A stretch of 64,000 bases of DNA from Phlebiopsis flavidoalba (Eukaryota > Basidiomycota > Agaricomycetes > Polyporales > Phanerochaetaceae). This document shows, piece after piece, positions 45,610 through 55,593 of this stretch; the first letter of the stretch is position 1, and each line of letters starts with the position of its first letter. The DNA lies in NCBI GenBank assembly GCA_035772785.1, contig JAOCPU010000046.1:233604-297603 (forward strand), read 5' to 3'. The notes below the pieces were generated by a model that saw only the letters and a program-made list of their open reading frames with translations, ran no database searches and was not told the DNA's origin. The position numbers and the translations under genes were made by a program.

Positions 45610-46250
45610 ATAGTCTATCTAGCCTAGTAGCAGAACCAAGCGGCGTGGCCAGTTCAGTATAGTGTGATAATATATCTTGTTTTGAACAAACCCGAGGGTG
45701 CCTAGACGTGGCATTCGCAAGGAGGTCGATGAGGGGCCGGCCATCTCGGGGAGACCCTCATCGTGTGGTCGTGGGAGAGATCTTGACGATCACTATGCGT
45801 CAATGCCGCTTACGTAACTCAGAGACTAGGAACGCGGCCAGCCCACCAAATGCAACCCGTCACTTCTGTTAGAGACGGTAAGTACGCTGTGACTGTCTGG
45901 CTCACGCTTACTCAACAATCAGAGAGCCTGAGCTAGACACAAGTGATGGACAAATTTTGTGGTAGGCTTTTATTCGGTAAAATCAGTGGCCTCGATTCAA
46001 AGCAAGTACAAGCTCTGCTACTCAGTCATACAGCTACGAAGCAGACCAATACTACGCCCCTCATTTCTAGAAACCCATCGCAGACGATTTCGCCCATCTT
46101 GACCCACGCCCGCTTGCCGTAGAACTCAAGCTGACGCAACGGGGGTACGCTGTATTTTTGGTGCGTACAACCGACCGCCGTTTCGACCGAGACTCTTCTC
46201 CTGGCGTGCCTGCACCGTGCAGAATACGTCAGGCCAGACATGGGACATAG
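45610..46250. other. No gene recognised
   Basis: Downstream flank of the tandem repeat array; only short frames. Confidence 0.35.
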
Positions 46251-46254
46251 CACA

Positions 46255-47035
46255 CAGGAGCCCCGGGACTACGACTATCACGGCCACACAGACTCGCCGC
46301 GGGATATGTGGAGTTCTTACCATATATCTCACTGCGAATCTGAGGGTCGAGATATGTGTAGTCGCGAAGTCTGCGTGCAGCGCTGCGGACGAAGAGTGTT
46401 TCAGCGAGGCAAGGGATGACGTGGAACGCACCGCGAAATAAGAGCAGAGGGATGGAGAGGCCCGGAGACGATGTGTCGCATTCCCCGCAGATTCGCCGTG
46501 TGATGTATGGAGTTTTTACCATATATCTCACTGCGAATCTGCGCGGTGAAGCAGACATCGTCTCTGGGTCTTTGTACAACCGCAGGTGAGTCGGAGGAGG
46601 CCCCCGCGGCTACGGCTATCACAGCCACACAGGCTCGCCGTGTGATGTATGGAGTTCTTACCATATATCTCACTGCGAATCTGAGTGTCGGGATATGTGC
46701 AGTCGCGGGGCCTCTGCGTGTCGCTGCTTCTCGGGCGAGACGGCAAGCTGCGTTAGCCGAGCATGCAGCGACGCATCGATGTACCGTCGGGCATAGAGGC
46801 CCAGAGACAGGCATTTGTGATTTCTCAGATTCGCCGCGTGATGTATGGAGTTCTTACCATATATCTCACTGCGAAACTGGGACGTGCACAAACCCCAGTC
46901 TCTGAGTCTCTGCCCGACGGGAGATGAGGGGGCCCCAGAGGCTACGACTATCGCGGCCACACAGACTCGCCCGTGGGATATGTGGAGTTCTTAACCATAT
47001 ATCTCACTGCGAACCTGAGGGCCGGGATATGTGTA
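46255..47035. repeat. Five-unit tandem array with conserved hairpin and splice-like core
   Basis: Five copies of a core of about 50 bp occur with alternating spacing: hairpins at 46303-46328, 46502-46527, 46644-46669, 46840-46865 and 46977-47003 (199, 142, 196 and 137 bp apart), so the higher-order period is about 335-340 bp. On the plus strand each core folds as GATGTATGG or GATATGTGG, loop AGTTCTTA, then CCATATATC. On the minus strand each core reads YAG, a conserved 19-nt block TTCGCAGTGAGATATATG (plus one leading base), then GTAAGAACTCC, an ideal splice donor, in all but two slightly altered copies. Minus-strand translation keeps RSEIYG or RFAVRYM at each core. A TATA box and ATG lie just upstream on the minus strand. 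Confidence 0.8.
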
Positions 47036-47097
47036 GTCTCGGGGGCCTCTCGCGTCGGCGACAGAGGGAGGGAAAGGGGGGAAGGGAGGTGAGGAGA

Positions 47098-47100
47098 CAT
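47098..47100 (-). other. Candidate start codon leading into the tandem array
   Basis: Minus-strand ATG opening MSPHLPSPLSLPLSPTREAP and running straight into the first array unit, where a GGTTAAG replaces the usual GGTAAG donor. It is 18 bp from the TATA box, closer than usual, so its use is doubtful. Confidence 0.3.
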
Positions 47101-47117
47101 GGAGGTGTCGAGCCCCT

Positions 47118-47125
47118 TTATATAG
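47118..47125 (-). promoter_or_regulatory. TATA box facing the tandem array
   Basis: Minus-strand TATATAAA followed by GGGGCTCGACACC. It suggests transcription of the array from right to left. Confidence 0.5.
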
Positions 47126-47480
47126 GTCTGGCTCGGACGGAGCAGGTGGCTCGTGCGCGGTACGAAACAGACGATGTGGCCCGAGCCACCACCATTCTTT
47201 GTGTGGTGCTCGGTCTGGGCATCCCGGTGCGTTTTTTGACCACTGGCCACAGGAGGCCACATCCACCCGCCACCGTGGAGTAGTATTATGCACGCCAACC
47301 CCTGTGGTTTTTTATCCCCTCACGTGTCCGATCAGACAAAACACCCCAACGCCACTTCACAGTCCAAGCACGGATGAATTAACTAGCAATGTGGCCAGAG
47401 CATACAATACCAAGCACCCAAGATCTCCTACGAACTATACACAGCTTTATACACTACTTTTGTCCCCCGCTAAATTCCCG
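47126..47480. other. Intergenic, nothing further recognised
   Basis: Upstream of the array promoter and downstream of the next minus-strand gene. Confidence 0.4.
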
Positions 47481-48095
47481 CTACTCCCCCTCCTCCTCGC
47501 TGGAGGGCACAAACTCCGTCGTCTTGACCGTCCGCCGCTTCTTCCCCTCGGCCGCGGGCCCTGGCACTCGGCGGGCCGCTTGCGCGTCGTAACGCCAAAC
47601 GCGCGCCAGAGGTCGACCTCGGCCCACGCCTCGTCGACGCGGGTCGCGCTCCTCGAGCTTGTCCTCCTCGCGCAGCTCCTCGGCGAGCCCCTCCTCGTCC
47701 TGAATCGGAGTCCGAGTCGGATGGTGCTCGTCGGGGGTGTCGAGCTCCGCGATGGTCGCCCAGGGGATGTGGGCGAGCACGGATTGTGAGGAGGCGGAGA
47801 CGGTGGCGCCTGGGTATACGGATGTATGGCGGGAAGACGACTCGGTGGACAGAGGTAGACTTGAGGATGGGATGCGTTGGGACTTGAGAGCCGGCCGGGA
47901 CGTCTGCGGCTGCCCAGCATCTGGCGCCCCTTCCTCATTCCCTGCAGCACGCTGTGCGTTTTTCTTGCAGAGCTGACAGGGGAAAGCGGGAGCATCGTCT
48001 TCTGAGCCGGAGCCCTCAAAAATCCTCTTCCGCAATGCCGAGTTTCTCCAAAGGCGTCCGAAGATTGGGCCCTTGCTTGCTGTTTGGTAGCTCAT
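47481..48095 (-). CDS. Hypothetical charged protein, intact frame of 204 residues
   Basis: From the ATG at 48095: MSYQTASKGPIFGRLWRNSA, then RKRIFEGSGSEDDAPAFPCQ, LCKK, a Ser/Pro-rich middle, LAHIPWATIAELDTPDEHHP, GLAEELREEDKLEERDPRRR and a C-terminus TTEFVPSSEEEGE. The frame is open without indels. It carries an acidic tail and a basic RGRP stretch, features of a nuclear protein, but no domain is recognisable. An overlapping frame (47447-48019) is a shadow of the same GC-rich sequence. Confidence 0.5.
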   Translation of the reverse strand: MSYQTASKGPIFGRLWRNSALRKRIFEGSGSEDDAPAFPCQLCKKNAQRAAGNEEGAPDAGQPQTSRPALKSQRIPSSSLPLSTESSSRHTSVYPGATVSASSQSVLAHIPWATIAELDTPDEHHPTRTPIQDEEGLAEELREEDKLEERDPRRRGVGRGRPLARVWRYDAQAARRVPGPAAEGKKRRTVKTTEFVPSSEEEGE

Positions 48096-48430
48096 GAGGG
48101 ATAATGCGTGAGACACATTCACAGCAGTGATGTCCTAGACACACACGTCAGGACCAACCATACACTACGCTCGAGAGAACGCACCTGGTTTTTCGCGAGC
48201 CGCCCAGACTTTGGTGTGCGCCTTGCCCTCGTCTCTCCTGCTCACGAGCTACAATGGTGTGCGCTGAACCAATCGAATGACAAAACGAAACACTTCGTCT
48301 CGAAGACGCGGTCACGGTGTGCATAGAAATTTCGGAGGCCACAGAGTCTCCGACATCATGAAGGCCATTATACAATCCTACAAGCGGTTTAGTTTGAACC
48401 ATCGAAAGACAAGCAACTATTCTCACCTCA
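48096..48430. other. Intergenic, nothing recognised
   Basis: Between two minus-strand genes; no promoter element I can name. Confidence 0.35.
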
Positions 48431-48434
48431 TAAG

Positions 48435-49900
48435 CTTATGCAGCCCCGTCATATGGAACAAATCCAACTTCTCCTCCCTCACCCACTCCATCGTAATCCC
48501 CGCCTCACCTAGGCGCTCCCGCATCTTGTACGTCAACGTCTTACCCGACGGGTGCACATGTCGCGTCGCCTCACCGCCATCATCGGCCTCTCCCGCTCGC
48601 TTTGCACTCTTCCGCCCCGGACGCAGCCGCGCAGCGCTCGCATCGACCTCGCCGCCCCGTTCGCCTCCGCCCGTTTGCGCCGCATGTACATCCGCTTACG
48701 CAGACGGCGGCGTGCCCGCGGGAGAAAGGGGGACGCCGTTCGCGTTTTGCGCCAGGGAGGAGTCCGCAAGTGAGTGGGCATCTTCTGGGATGGCGAGGGT
48801 GCTTGAGCTTGGGGCGGGCTCGATGTGGGGGGGGAAGGGGATTCGAAGGGGTTTTGAAGTTGTCGTGCAGAGTTGAGCTTAATATTTCGGGGTCGTGACG
48901 TGCGGGTCGCCTGTAAGTTGGGGACTTGGGACCCTGGTCGTGGCAGAAGAGGAACGCAGAGAGGGGTCAATGAGCTCTTCGTCAAAGTCCATCAGTTGTG
49001 GGGTTGCGCTGTTTAACGGATCCGTCGAGGGAACAGGAGCGAGTACAGGAGAATCTTGGGAGGGCTTGGACGATTCCCCTTGATTGTCCAGACCATTATC
49101 GGTGCCCGACAGCCTTGCCTCTTCTGCTTCCCGGACGAGCATGTCCATGGCTTTCATCGTCCCAAGGTCCAGCGAGTTAAGGAGGTCTTCTTTCTTCACT
49201 CTACTTCTCTCTCCTGTAGCCACGCCTTGAGTGCACTCTTTCGCTGCTTTTCACCCTCCCTGTCCCGGCCCTTTGCACGTTCACCTTTGGTACGGTACGG
49301 CGCGCGGAGCAGCTCGTGCTTGCGCTCGTCCGTCTCTTTGTCTCTGGTGGCATTTTTAAATTCGTCAGCTCGGGCTTTATCTTCGTAGCCACAGCAGCAT
49401 CGGCTACTTGTCCTCGAAGGCTTCCCACTCCCCGAAACTTGCTCCGCAAAGGGAAAGTCGTTGCGTGAACGGGACAGGGTGGAACTCATCATGTCTCCTC
49501 GTCTTGACTCTGATGTTAGACCTTGTTCCAGAAGCTCAATGTATGTAGAGACATCTGCGAGCGTCTTTTGAGCCTATCTCCTCGGAGATGAGGTCCGGTC
49601 TGTGAGACGAGAATGCACCGAAAGAGCAATGGAAGAAGAGGTTCTTCTCCCTGGTAGTCCAGTATGCATTCGGGGGAAAGTAAGAGGGTGGAGGCTCTTC
49701 GTCTTCATCCTTTCGGTGAGCCTAAGAGGTGCTGTCCGGGTGTCGCTGCAGTGCTCAAACAACTGCGAGAGGTGGTGGCGATATTTGCTGAGTATCGGGC
49801 TCAAGCTCGGAGGTCGGAGGGCACGTCCTCATCCCTGTTCTTCTTCCTGTTCTACATTGGGGGTGTGATACTAATCTTCGGCAGAGTGAGCTGCGCGTTT
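48435..49900 (-). CDS. SANT/Myb-like protein resembling Rrn5 (indels)
   Basis: On the minus strand: LSPILSKYRHHLSQLFEHC (about 49800), DEDEEPPPSYFPPNAYWTTR and EKNLFFH (about 49690-49635), then after shifts ALSVHSRL, PDLISEEIG and KTLADVSTYIELLEQGL (about 49560-49520). The W-T-x-R-E-K...FF.AL..HSR..PDLI..EI..K...V..YI spacing is the SANT-like module of fungal Rrn5-type RNA polymerase I initiation factors. Downstream, ARADEFKNATRDKETDERKH and ELLRAPYRTKGERAKGRD are basic and helical. LLNSLDLGTMKAMDMLVREA and LMDFDEELIDPSLRS follow, then a Pro/Ser-rich region and a C-terminus with MRERLGEAGITMEWVREEKL near 48480. Frame shifts near 49635, 49610, 49555 and 49425. The Rrn5 link is from pattern memory, so moderate. 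Confidence 0.48.
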
Positions 49901-51020
49901 CGCCCATGACATGTCACAGACGCATATAAAACAATGGCAAACGAGGAAGTCTTGCTGCCGTAGAGCTCTTCCCGTGCCGGGGCCTGGTCATCCACGTCAG
50001 AGGCATATTAGTAAATGGAGGTTTGCAATGCGTACCGACCTACAGCGTCGTTAACCAGATCCGTTTGTCATTTCTCTTCTTATTTCATGACCGCACGGGT
50101 TCGAGGTGTTCCCTGTGCCCAGCCACCAGCCTGAAGAAAATATGGAGTCCTGAGCATACTAGTGTACGAGTTCGACGGAGAGGACAAAGTCCAAGCGCGG
50201 GCTCAATAATAACAGTATATGGGCTCGGCCCACACTGCTGAAGCGCTACCGTGCCTGTGCTATGGGATTCCCCGCCTTTGTCTCAGTCTCTCCCCTCCAC
50301 GTTCTCAGCCTCTCTTCACACACCAATATTCGCCACGCAGCTATGATGATATACACGCCCGGTTTAAGCAAAGCATGTTCTCCGCGATCGTCTTCAGCCT
50401 GGTAATCGTTTATATAATGTTTCCCATAAACCGTCGAGTGAGCTCAGTTAATGCACGCCGACGTCGTCTTAGTTCAACTCATAGGCTTACGCTTTTGATC
50501 TTGCAATCCCCCGTCACGGACAATCTTGACCCCATGGAACTGGGACATGGTACCATAATGGCCCCCATCCCGGTGAAGGGCTGAGATGGGATCGAGAAAC
50601 GGACCCACAAGTATATCCCTCGCGAACGCTGCAGAGAAGGCTTGCTCGCACGTGCCGACGGCCGATATGCTATCGAAGCTAGGAAACAGTGCCCCCTGAC
50701 CGCCAAGTGGCCGGTCAATGCAGATCTACACACTGAATTAATACAGTTGATACCCCCCCCTCCCGTTTTTTCTTCAGCATTTTAGCACCTTTAGTAGCTG
50801 AGCTCTGGTCTTCGCGCCGACCGTCGGCTAGCTACTGCTGACAGTCCGCGGACGGAAGGCTTGAATCTGAGGCATTATGCTCACGCGATGCGATGACAAT
50901 ACCCATGACATTCCACCCGCTTTACCCCCTTGATAGTACGTTTTCACTTATCCTTTTTATTACTCCATTGAGCCTGGGCACATTGCTATAATATCTTTTC
51001 CATGAGCCCTTATCCAAGAG
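49901..51020. other. No gene recognised
   Basis: Includes A/T-rich sequence and a C-run at about 50752-50760; frames at 50219-50584 and 50479-50733 overlap in opposite orientation without motifs. Confidence 0.35.
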
Positions 51021-51572
51021 GATGACACACGAGCCGCCACCCCTCTGGAATAACCCACCTTCCACCACTACTGCCTCACGCTTCTTATACCCATGTGGGG
51101 AATGCACCGCCACCAGTGAATTCCTCAAACAGCTGTTGAAGAAATACCCACCACAGGTTAGGACAGAGTAGCTACCACCTGATCTCAATTGAGGGTCTTC
51201 CTTATACGTGATTACACCCCATCTTTTCCCTACGCTTTTGTACCATAGACCTCTTCACGTCAGAGCCTGATGGCTAACATTGTGTCCTGCCCCTAGGCTC
51301 CATCTTAACATCGCGGTTATCCTCGTATGTTAACATCCCGCCAGCAGGCTTTGTTTCGTACACAATCAACTTCAACGAACACGTCATTGGGACACCCCGA
51401 ATTGCATTGCCTCCCCTCTCCTTTGTCGCCAAATCTTGGATACTCAACGTTTCTAACGATTGCGGGTATGCCGGTGACGATCCCATCAGATGGCTCTGCG
51501 TGTCGACACCCTCCCTTTCTTCGACCCACATGCATCTGGCAACGTTGACCCTTACCAGCACAAGGACCGTGT
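51021..51572 (+). CDS. Possible two-exon hypothetical protein
   Basis: Exon 1 from 51021 reads MTHEPPPLWNNPPSTTTAS, RFLYPCGECTATSEFLKQLL and KKYPPQ, then a GTTAGG donor-like word (about 51156). After an acceptor CCCTAG (51297), a frame reads LTSRLSSYVNIPPAGFVSYT, INFNEHVIGTPRIALPPLSF and VAKSWILNVSNDCGYAGDDP to a stop near 51572. The amino-acid pattern looks natural, but I recognise no family. The opposite strand is open too. Confidence 0.28.
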
Positions 51573-52454
51573 AAACGGCCCTGCTGTATGATATGATTAT
51601 AAAAGGGTGGTACGGTAGAGCTACCTGCCTCCCCGGATACTGTTCCTTGCTCCTGGATGGTCGTTTATGCCCAGTTGGTCTAACCTGTTTATTTCTCTCT
51701 GTCTATACTGTTGATGGGGATCTCACTGAATTAGGTGTGGAATGGACCAAGGATATGATATGGCAAACCCACGGCAAGATTTACATTCTTCACTAACATG
51801 GGCCCCCATAGTGGCTGATGCTAGTTTGGTTACCAGCGCGTCCGACTGTTAAGATGACTTCACGTCTCTTGAGCAAAGCGGAAGGTCGTGATTCTCCTCT
51901 GTTCGAGCCTCACTGGGGGCGCAGGGCAACAGCTTTTTGCCCTTTTCTCCTCATGACCAACCTTTTAGACAGTTTTTAAACAGTTTATGAGAGTGGGAAG
52001 ATTGACAAAACAGCATGTCGTTACATGCGGCTCATGGGACAGGCCAGGATTAATGCGAGACCGATTACGGTTTGTTTTTTCTAACGACCTGTATGTCCAA
52101 TTTCAGTTTGCAGTTTGTCGCGCGCCGTTGCTTTTGACCTGTAAGGACTGATAGGCCAGCTAGTGGAATGTGAACTGCGATTCATGGTAGCCGTAACAAT
52201 TGACTTGCTAACAACTAGGGTTGTAAACCGTTTGTTACTGGCTTACAGTATTAGGGCGCCTGTAATGATACTATGTTTTCACGATTTTATAAAAGCCACA
52301 AGCCGCATTTACTGATCTCGAACAAAGCTCATCTTTAGGATGCTGAAAAGCAGCAGGAAAAGCCCTTGAAGACATAGAAAGAAAAGAAGTTGCAGCTAGG
52401 GAGTGAGTTACCATTTCACATAATTGGATATATAGGGTGGGACCTTCCGAGATC
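51573..52454. other. No gene recognised
   Basis: One frame at 51593-51796 is open; otherwise A/T-rich without motif. Confidence 0.35.
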
Positions 52455-52545
52455 AATGCACGGCCATGTAGTTGAGCGGGTTAGAGTGACGTCCTTCACC
52501 CTGTATCCCCTCTGGTACGAGACCGGGGTTTCGACGCTGTTCACA
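52455..52545 (+). repeat. tRNA-like, SINE-like repeat, copy 2
   Basis: Reads AATGCACGGCCATGTAGTTG, GCGGGTTAGAGTGACG, CCTCTGGTACGAGACCGGGG and TTTCGACGCTG. It matches copy 1 (42757-42848, minus) over the A-box-like and B-box-like parts and diverges afterwards. Confidence 0.6.
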
Positions 52546-53490
52546 AGACGCTATCGCTAAAGGCCAAACAAGTAGTAGCATTTTTAATTTCTGCTGTTTT
52601 CCGCTCTGCTGCTCAAGCCCACCTCCTCACCCTCCGCCGCTGCACCAGCGCGGAAATCACTATGGCCGCGGTCCCACCCAGTCGTCTCTGCCTCAAGCTG
52701 GGGACCGCGGCTTGTCTAGAGCTCCTCAGCTGCAGCGACAGCTTTTGGTTGGAAGCAGGAAGGGCTCATGCACCGCAGCGAGGATGAGCTCTAGGCGAGG
52801 GTGTCTGCGGGGGTTGGGATTACTACTTGCACTACAAATTGAGGTCTCCTGGTAGACATCACCGAGTGCTGCATTTTCGCGTCACTATTCGGCGGTTACT
52901 GGTATGCCATATCGCCTGTTCGTCCTACGGGGCAATTGCTCAAGTCTCGACGGCCTCCCTCGCTGCTCAATTACACACGCGGACGAGTTACACTGACGAA
53001 CACACGATCGCCTGTAAAACACCATGTTGCTCCTGTGAGGGGCTCGAACTGAAGATATAGGCATCCTGCCTCAACTCTCGGGGGGGATTATGCTTCCCAT
53101 GGACGGCCACCTACAAATAATGTAAGGTTTCGTAGTGGCCCGTAAGAAGTTGTGGATCTATGCGCACATGTTACGACGTAGAGACCCATCCTCATGGTAT
53201 TTTGGCAGGCATCAACATTCGTATTTGGTCGAAAGACGCGACTTCAATTGCCTCCAAGAGATGAATTGAAAAGGCGACGGCTTTGACTTTGGAGGCTGAA
53301 GTAAACGGACCCATTCACGAACATTCACACAAGAATGGTCGGCTTAGACATGCATGTATTGACGAAGCTCTACCTAACACCATCGCGCACCCAAACTGTA
53401 GACAAGAGACGATGCCTTCACACGCAGCCAAAAGATGTATACCAGTCGCACAAACATTCTCAAAAACGAGTTCCACATCGTCCTACACAC
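52546..53490. other. No gene recognised
   Basis: Downstream flank of the inositol-phosphate synthase gene. Frames at 52827-53060 and 53283-53612 are open but unsupported. Confidence 0.35.
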
Positions 53491-53499
53491 TCTCTACAG

Positions 53500-55593
53500 A
53501 GATGCGCGTCTCGAGGCAAAGAGGCGCTGCTAGGGAGCCCTCAGGCGATGCCACAATTTCACGCCTTGAGGAAAAACGCCTCGGAGCGGCGTTGCGCTGG
53601 CGGTTGAAGTGAAGCTTATGTTGACGAAGTCGGTGGAGCCCGGGCCTCTTGATACCGAGGGAGCGGCCTTGACAGGAATGTACGAGAGGAGCGAGTAAGC
53701 AACACAGGGGAGTGACAGCGGCTGTGAAGTCGGCGGGCCCTCGGCCGAGAGCGTCGCAGGGTACTGCAACACGCGTGAAGTCAGTTCGGTCAGGCTCGAA
53801 AGGTCGAGGGAATGAGCGAGCGTGGCGAGGAGGGAGTCCTAGCGATAACGTGTCAGTGAACAGTGGAGGGAATGAGAATTCAAGATGAAGCGTACCGTCG
53901 CACTCGTTGAAAGATAGTTTGATGGTGGTGGGAGACGGCCGCCGCAGAAGATCTCAGGAGTAGTAACGTTCGTATCGATAATCGCGCGCTTCGAGTCGCC
54001 GACGGCGGGGACGTAACTTGATGACGACGATGTGTGTCGGGATGCTCGCGCGCCCTTAATGGCCTCCTTTCGAGCCCTTTGCACGCACGCCGGGGGGCCA
54101 CGGGGGGCGTGTACAGCAGGGCGGGTTCGCGGGCGGACCATGTCGTCGACGACGCTGCTCTTGGAGATCTCCTTGCTCTTGAAATGGCGCTCGGCACGGA
54201 CAAGTTGTGGCTCGTCGTTGTTGCCCGAGGATGGTTGTAGGACGCGATGTGAGAGCGGGCCTTGATGACTGCGTGGACGAGAAATCGCGCAAAAGACGAC
54301 TTGAGCTTCGTCTGACCCGGATTGAGGTCGTCACGCCGAGTGAACGCTATGTGCTTCTCGGCTGAGCTCGATGACACCCACGGGAAACAAAGGTCAGTTT
54401 TGCGACGTTGACGAAGGGCTCGCCCTCGAGGATAGCGGCGACAGCGAAGACGGTGGAAGGGGAGACTTCGGGGTGCGACGCGGCGATGGCCCTGAGCAGG
54501 TTCTCCGCGGTGTCGTTCACGCCGGAGATGATGTCGGCTTACCGCGCCGTGTGTGGCCGTCCAGAGACGACCGATGCGGTCGGCAGGGCTCTGTGTCTCG
54601 CTGCTTGAAGGCGACGAGTGGTCCCGCGGGCGGATGGTGCTCGAGGTGTGGGCCTGTCTGCTTGTCCTCACCAGGGATGAGGTGTCGGGCACGGTGCCCT
54701 CCTGGTGTCGGCACGGCGATGAAGTCGATGGGTGTAGATGGAGGGATGGGCTTGCCGAGGCCGGCCATGTGATGAGACGACCTGGCAGTTTGAAAGGTCC
54801 CCGTTCGAGGACCTCGAGCGCGTCTTTCATGGGCTTTTCGTTCTAGGAGGGGGCATCCAGAAGATGTCCCAGTGCCATACCGAGGACGAGATCGTTGGGG
54901 TGGACATGGGGAGAGACATCAGAGGGACAGGAACACTGAAAGTTGATCCTTGGAGCCCAGATGAGAGGGGTCTCATGAGCCCCGTAGACTACCGGTGATG
55001 AAGTCTACGGAGCATGGATTCCATGGTACGTTTATTGTTTTTGAATATGGGGCTGCTGGGTAATGGCGCCTGCTGGTGGGGTGCCAAGAGATTGTATCGT
55101 TACGGTTGGCAGGAAACGGTGGCGGCAAAGCGTGTGCCATGTTGTTTGCCGGGAAGGACTTCAACAGAGAGAGGGGGGTGGGAAGTGTTAGCCTCCCCAG
55201 AACCCAATCATCATGAGAATGCTACAACAGAGTGGATGAGCGATAACAGGGTGAAGGCAATTCAATTGAGTGAAGAGGGCAAACGGGCTGCGACCCACAG
55301 TGCCGCTTGAAAAAAAACCTTGCGAGCGGTTTTGGAACTCCATAGGTACCTGTGAAGTTGGGGTGCGGGTAGACAACGAATTGATCCGTTTGTTACACCA
55401 CTATCCGCACCGGCGGTTGGGTGTACTTGACTTATGAACGCGTCTGTGGTAGAGGTGTTTTCGGACTAGCACGACAATTTGGGTACTTGACGCGACGGGA
55501 CGGCAGCGTCGGGTGAATCAGTGCACGAGCCGACTCGAGCTCGGGACTTCTGTGAGGTGTTCCAATCCGGAAGTAGTATGAGTGGGGGGCCAT
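53500..55593 (-). CDS. INO1: Inositol-3-phosphate synthase (heavily frame-broken)
   Basis: Converts glucose 6-phosphate to inositol 3-phosphate in the cytosol, the committed step of inositol synthesis. Minus-strand blocks in order: LMMIGFWGG and NRNDTISWHP (about 55215-55085), VHPNDLVLG (about 54890), MKDALEVLE, AGLGKPIPPS, LIPGEDKQ and VAFKQ (about 54810-54600). Next is a clean 130 bp giving ADIISGVNDTAENLLRAIAA and SPSTVFAVAAILEGEPFVN. Then AEKHIAFTRRDDLNPGQTKL, IASYNH, YVPAVGDSKRAI and EIFCGGR (about 54360-53930), LSY...KAP, and a C-terminal NRQRNA-like end near 53590. These are the signatures of the whole enzyme in the right order. Roughly a dozen indels and some substitutions disrupt the frame. 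The start at 55593 (MAPHSYYF) is tentative; the extreme N-terminus does not match well. Confidence 0.8.

Noticed and set aside
53880..54830. Very long minus-strand open frame (316 codons)
   Set aside because: It is the wrong-frame composite of the GC-rich inositol-3-phosphate synthase gene; the real product hops across it.
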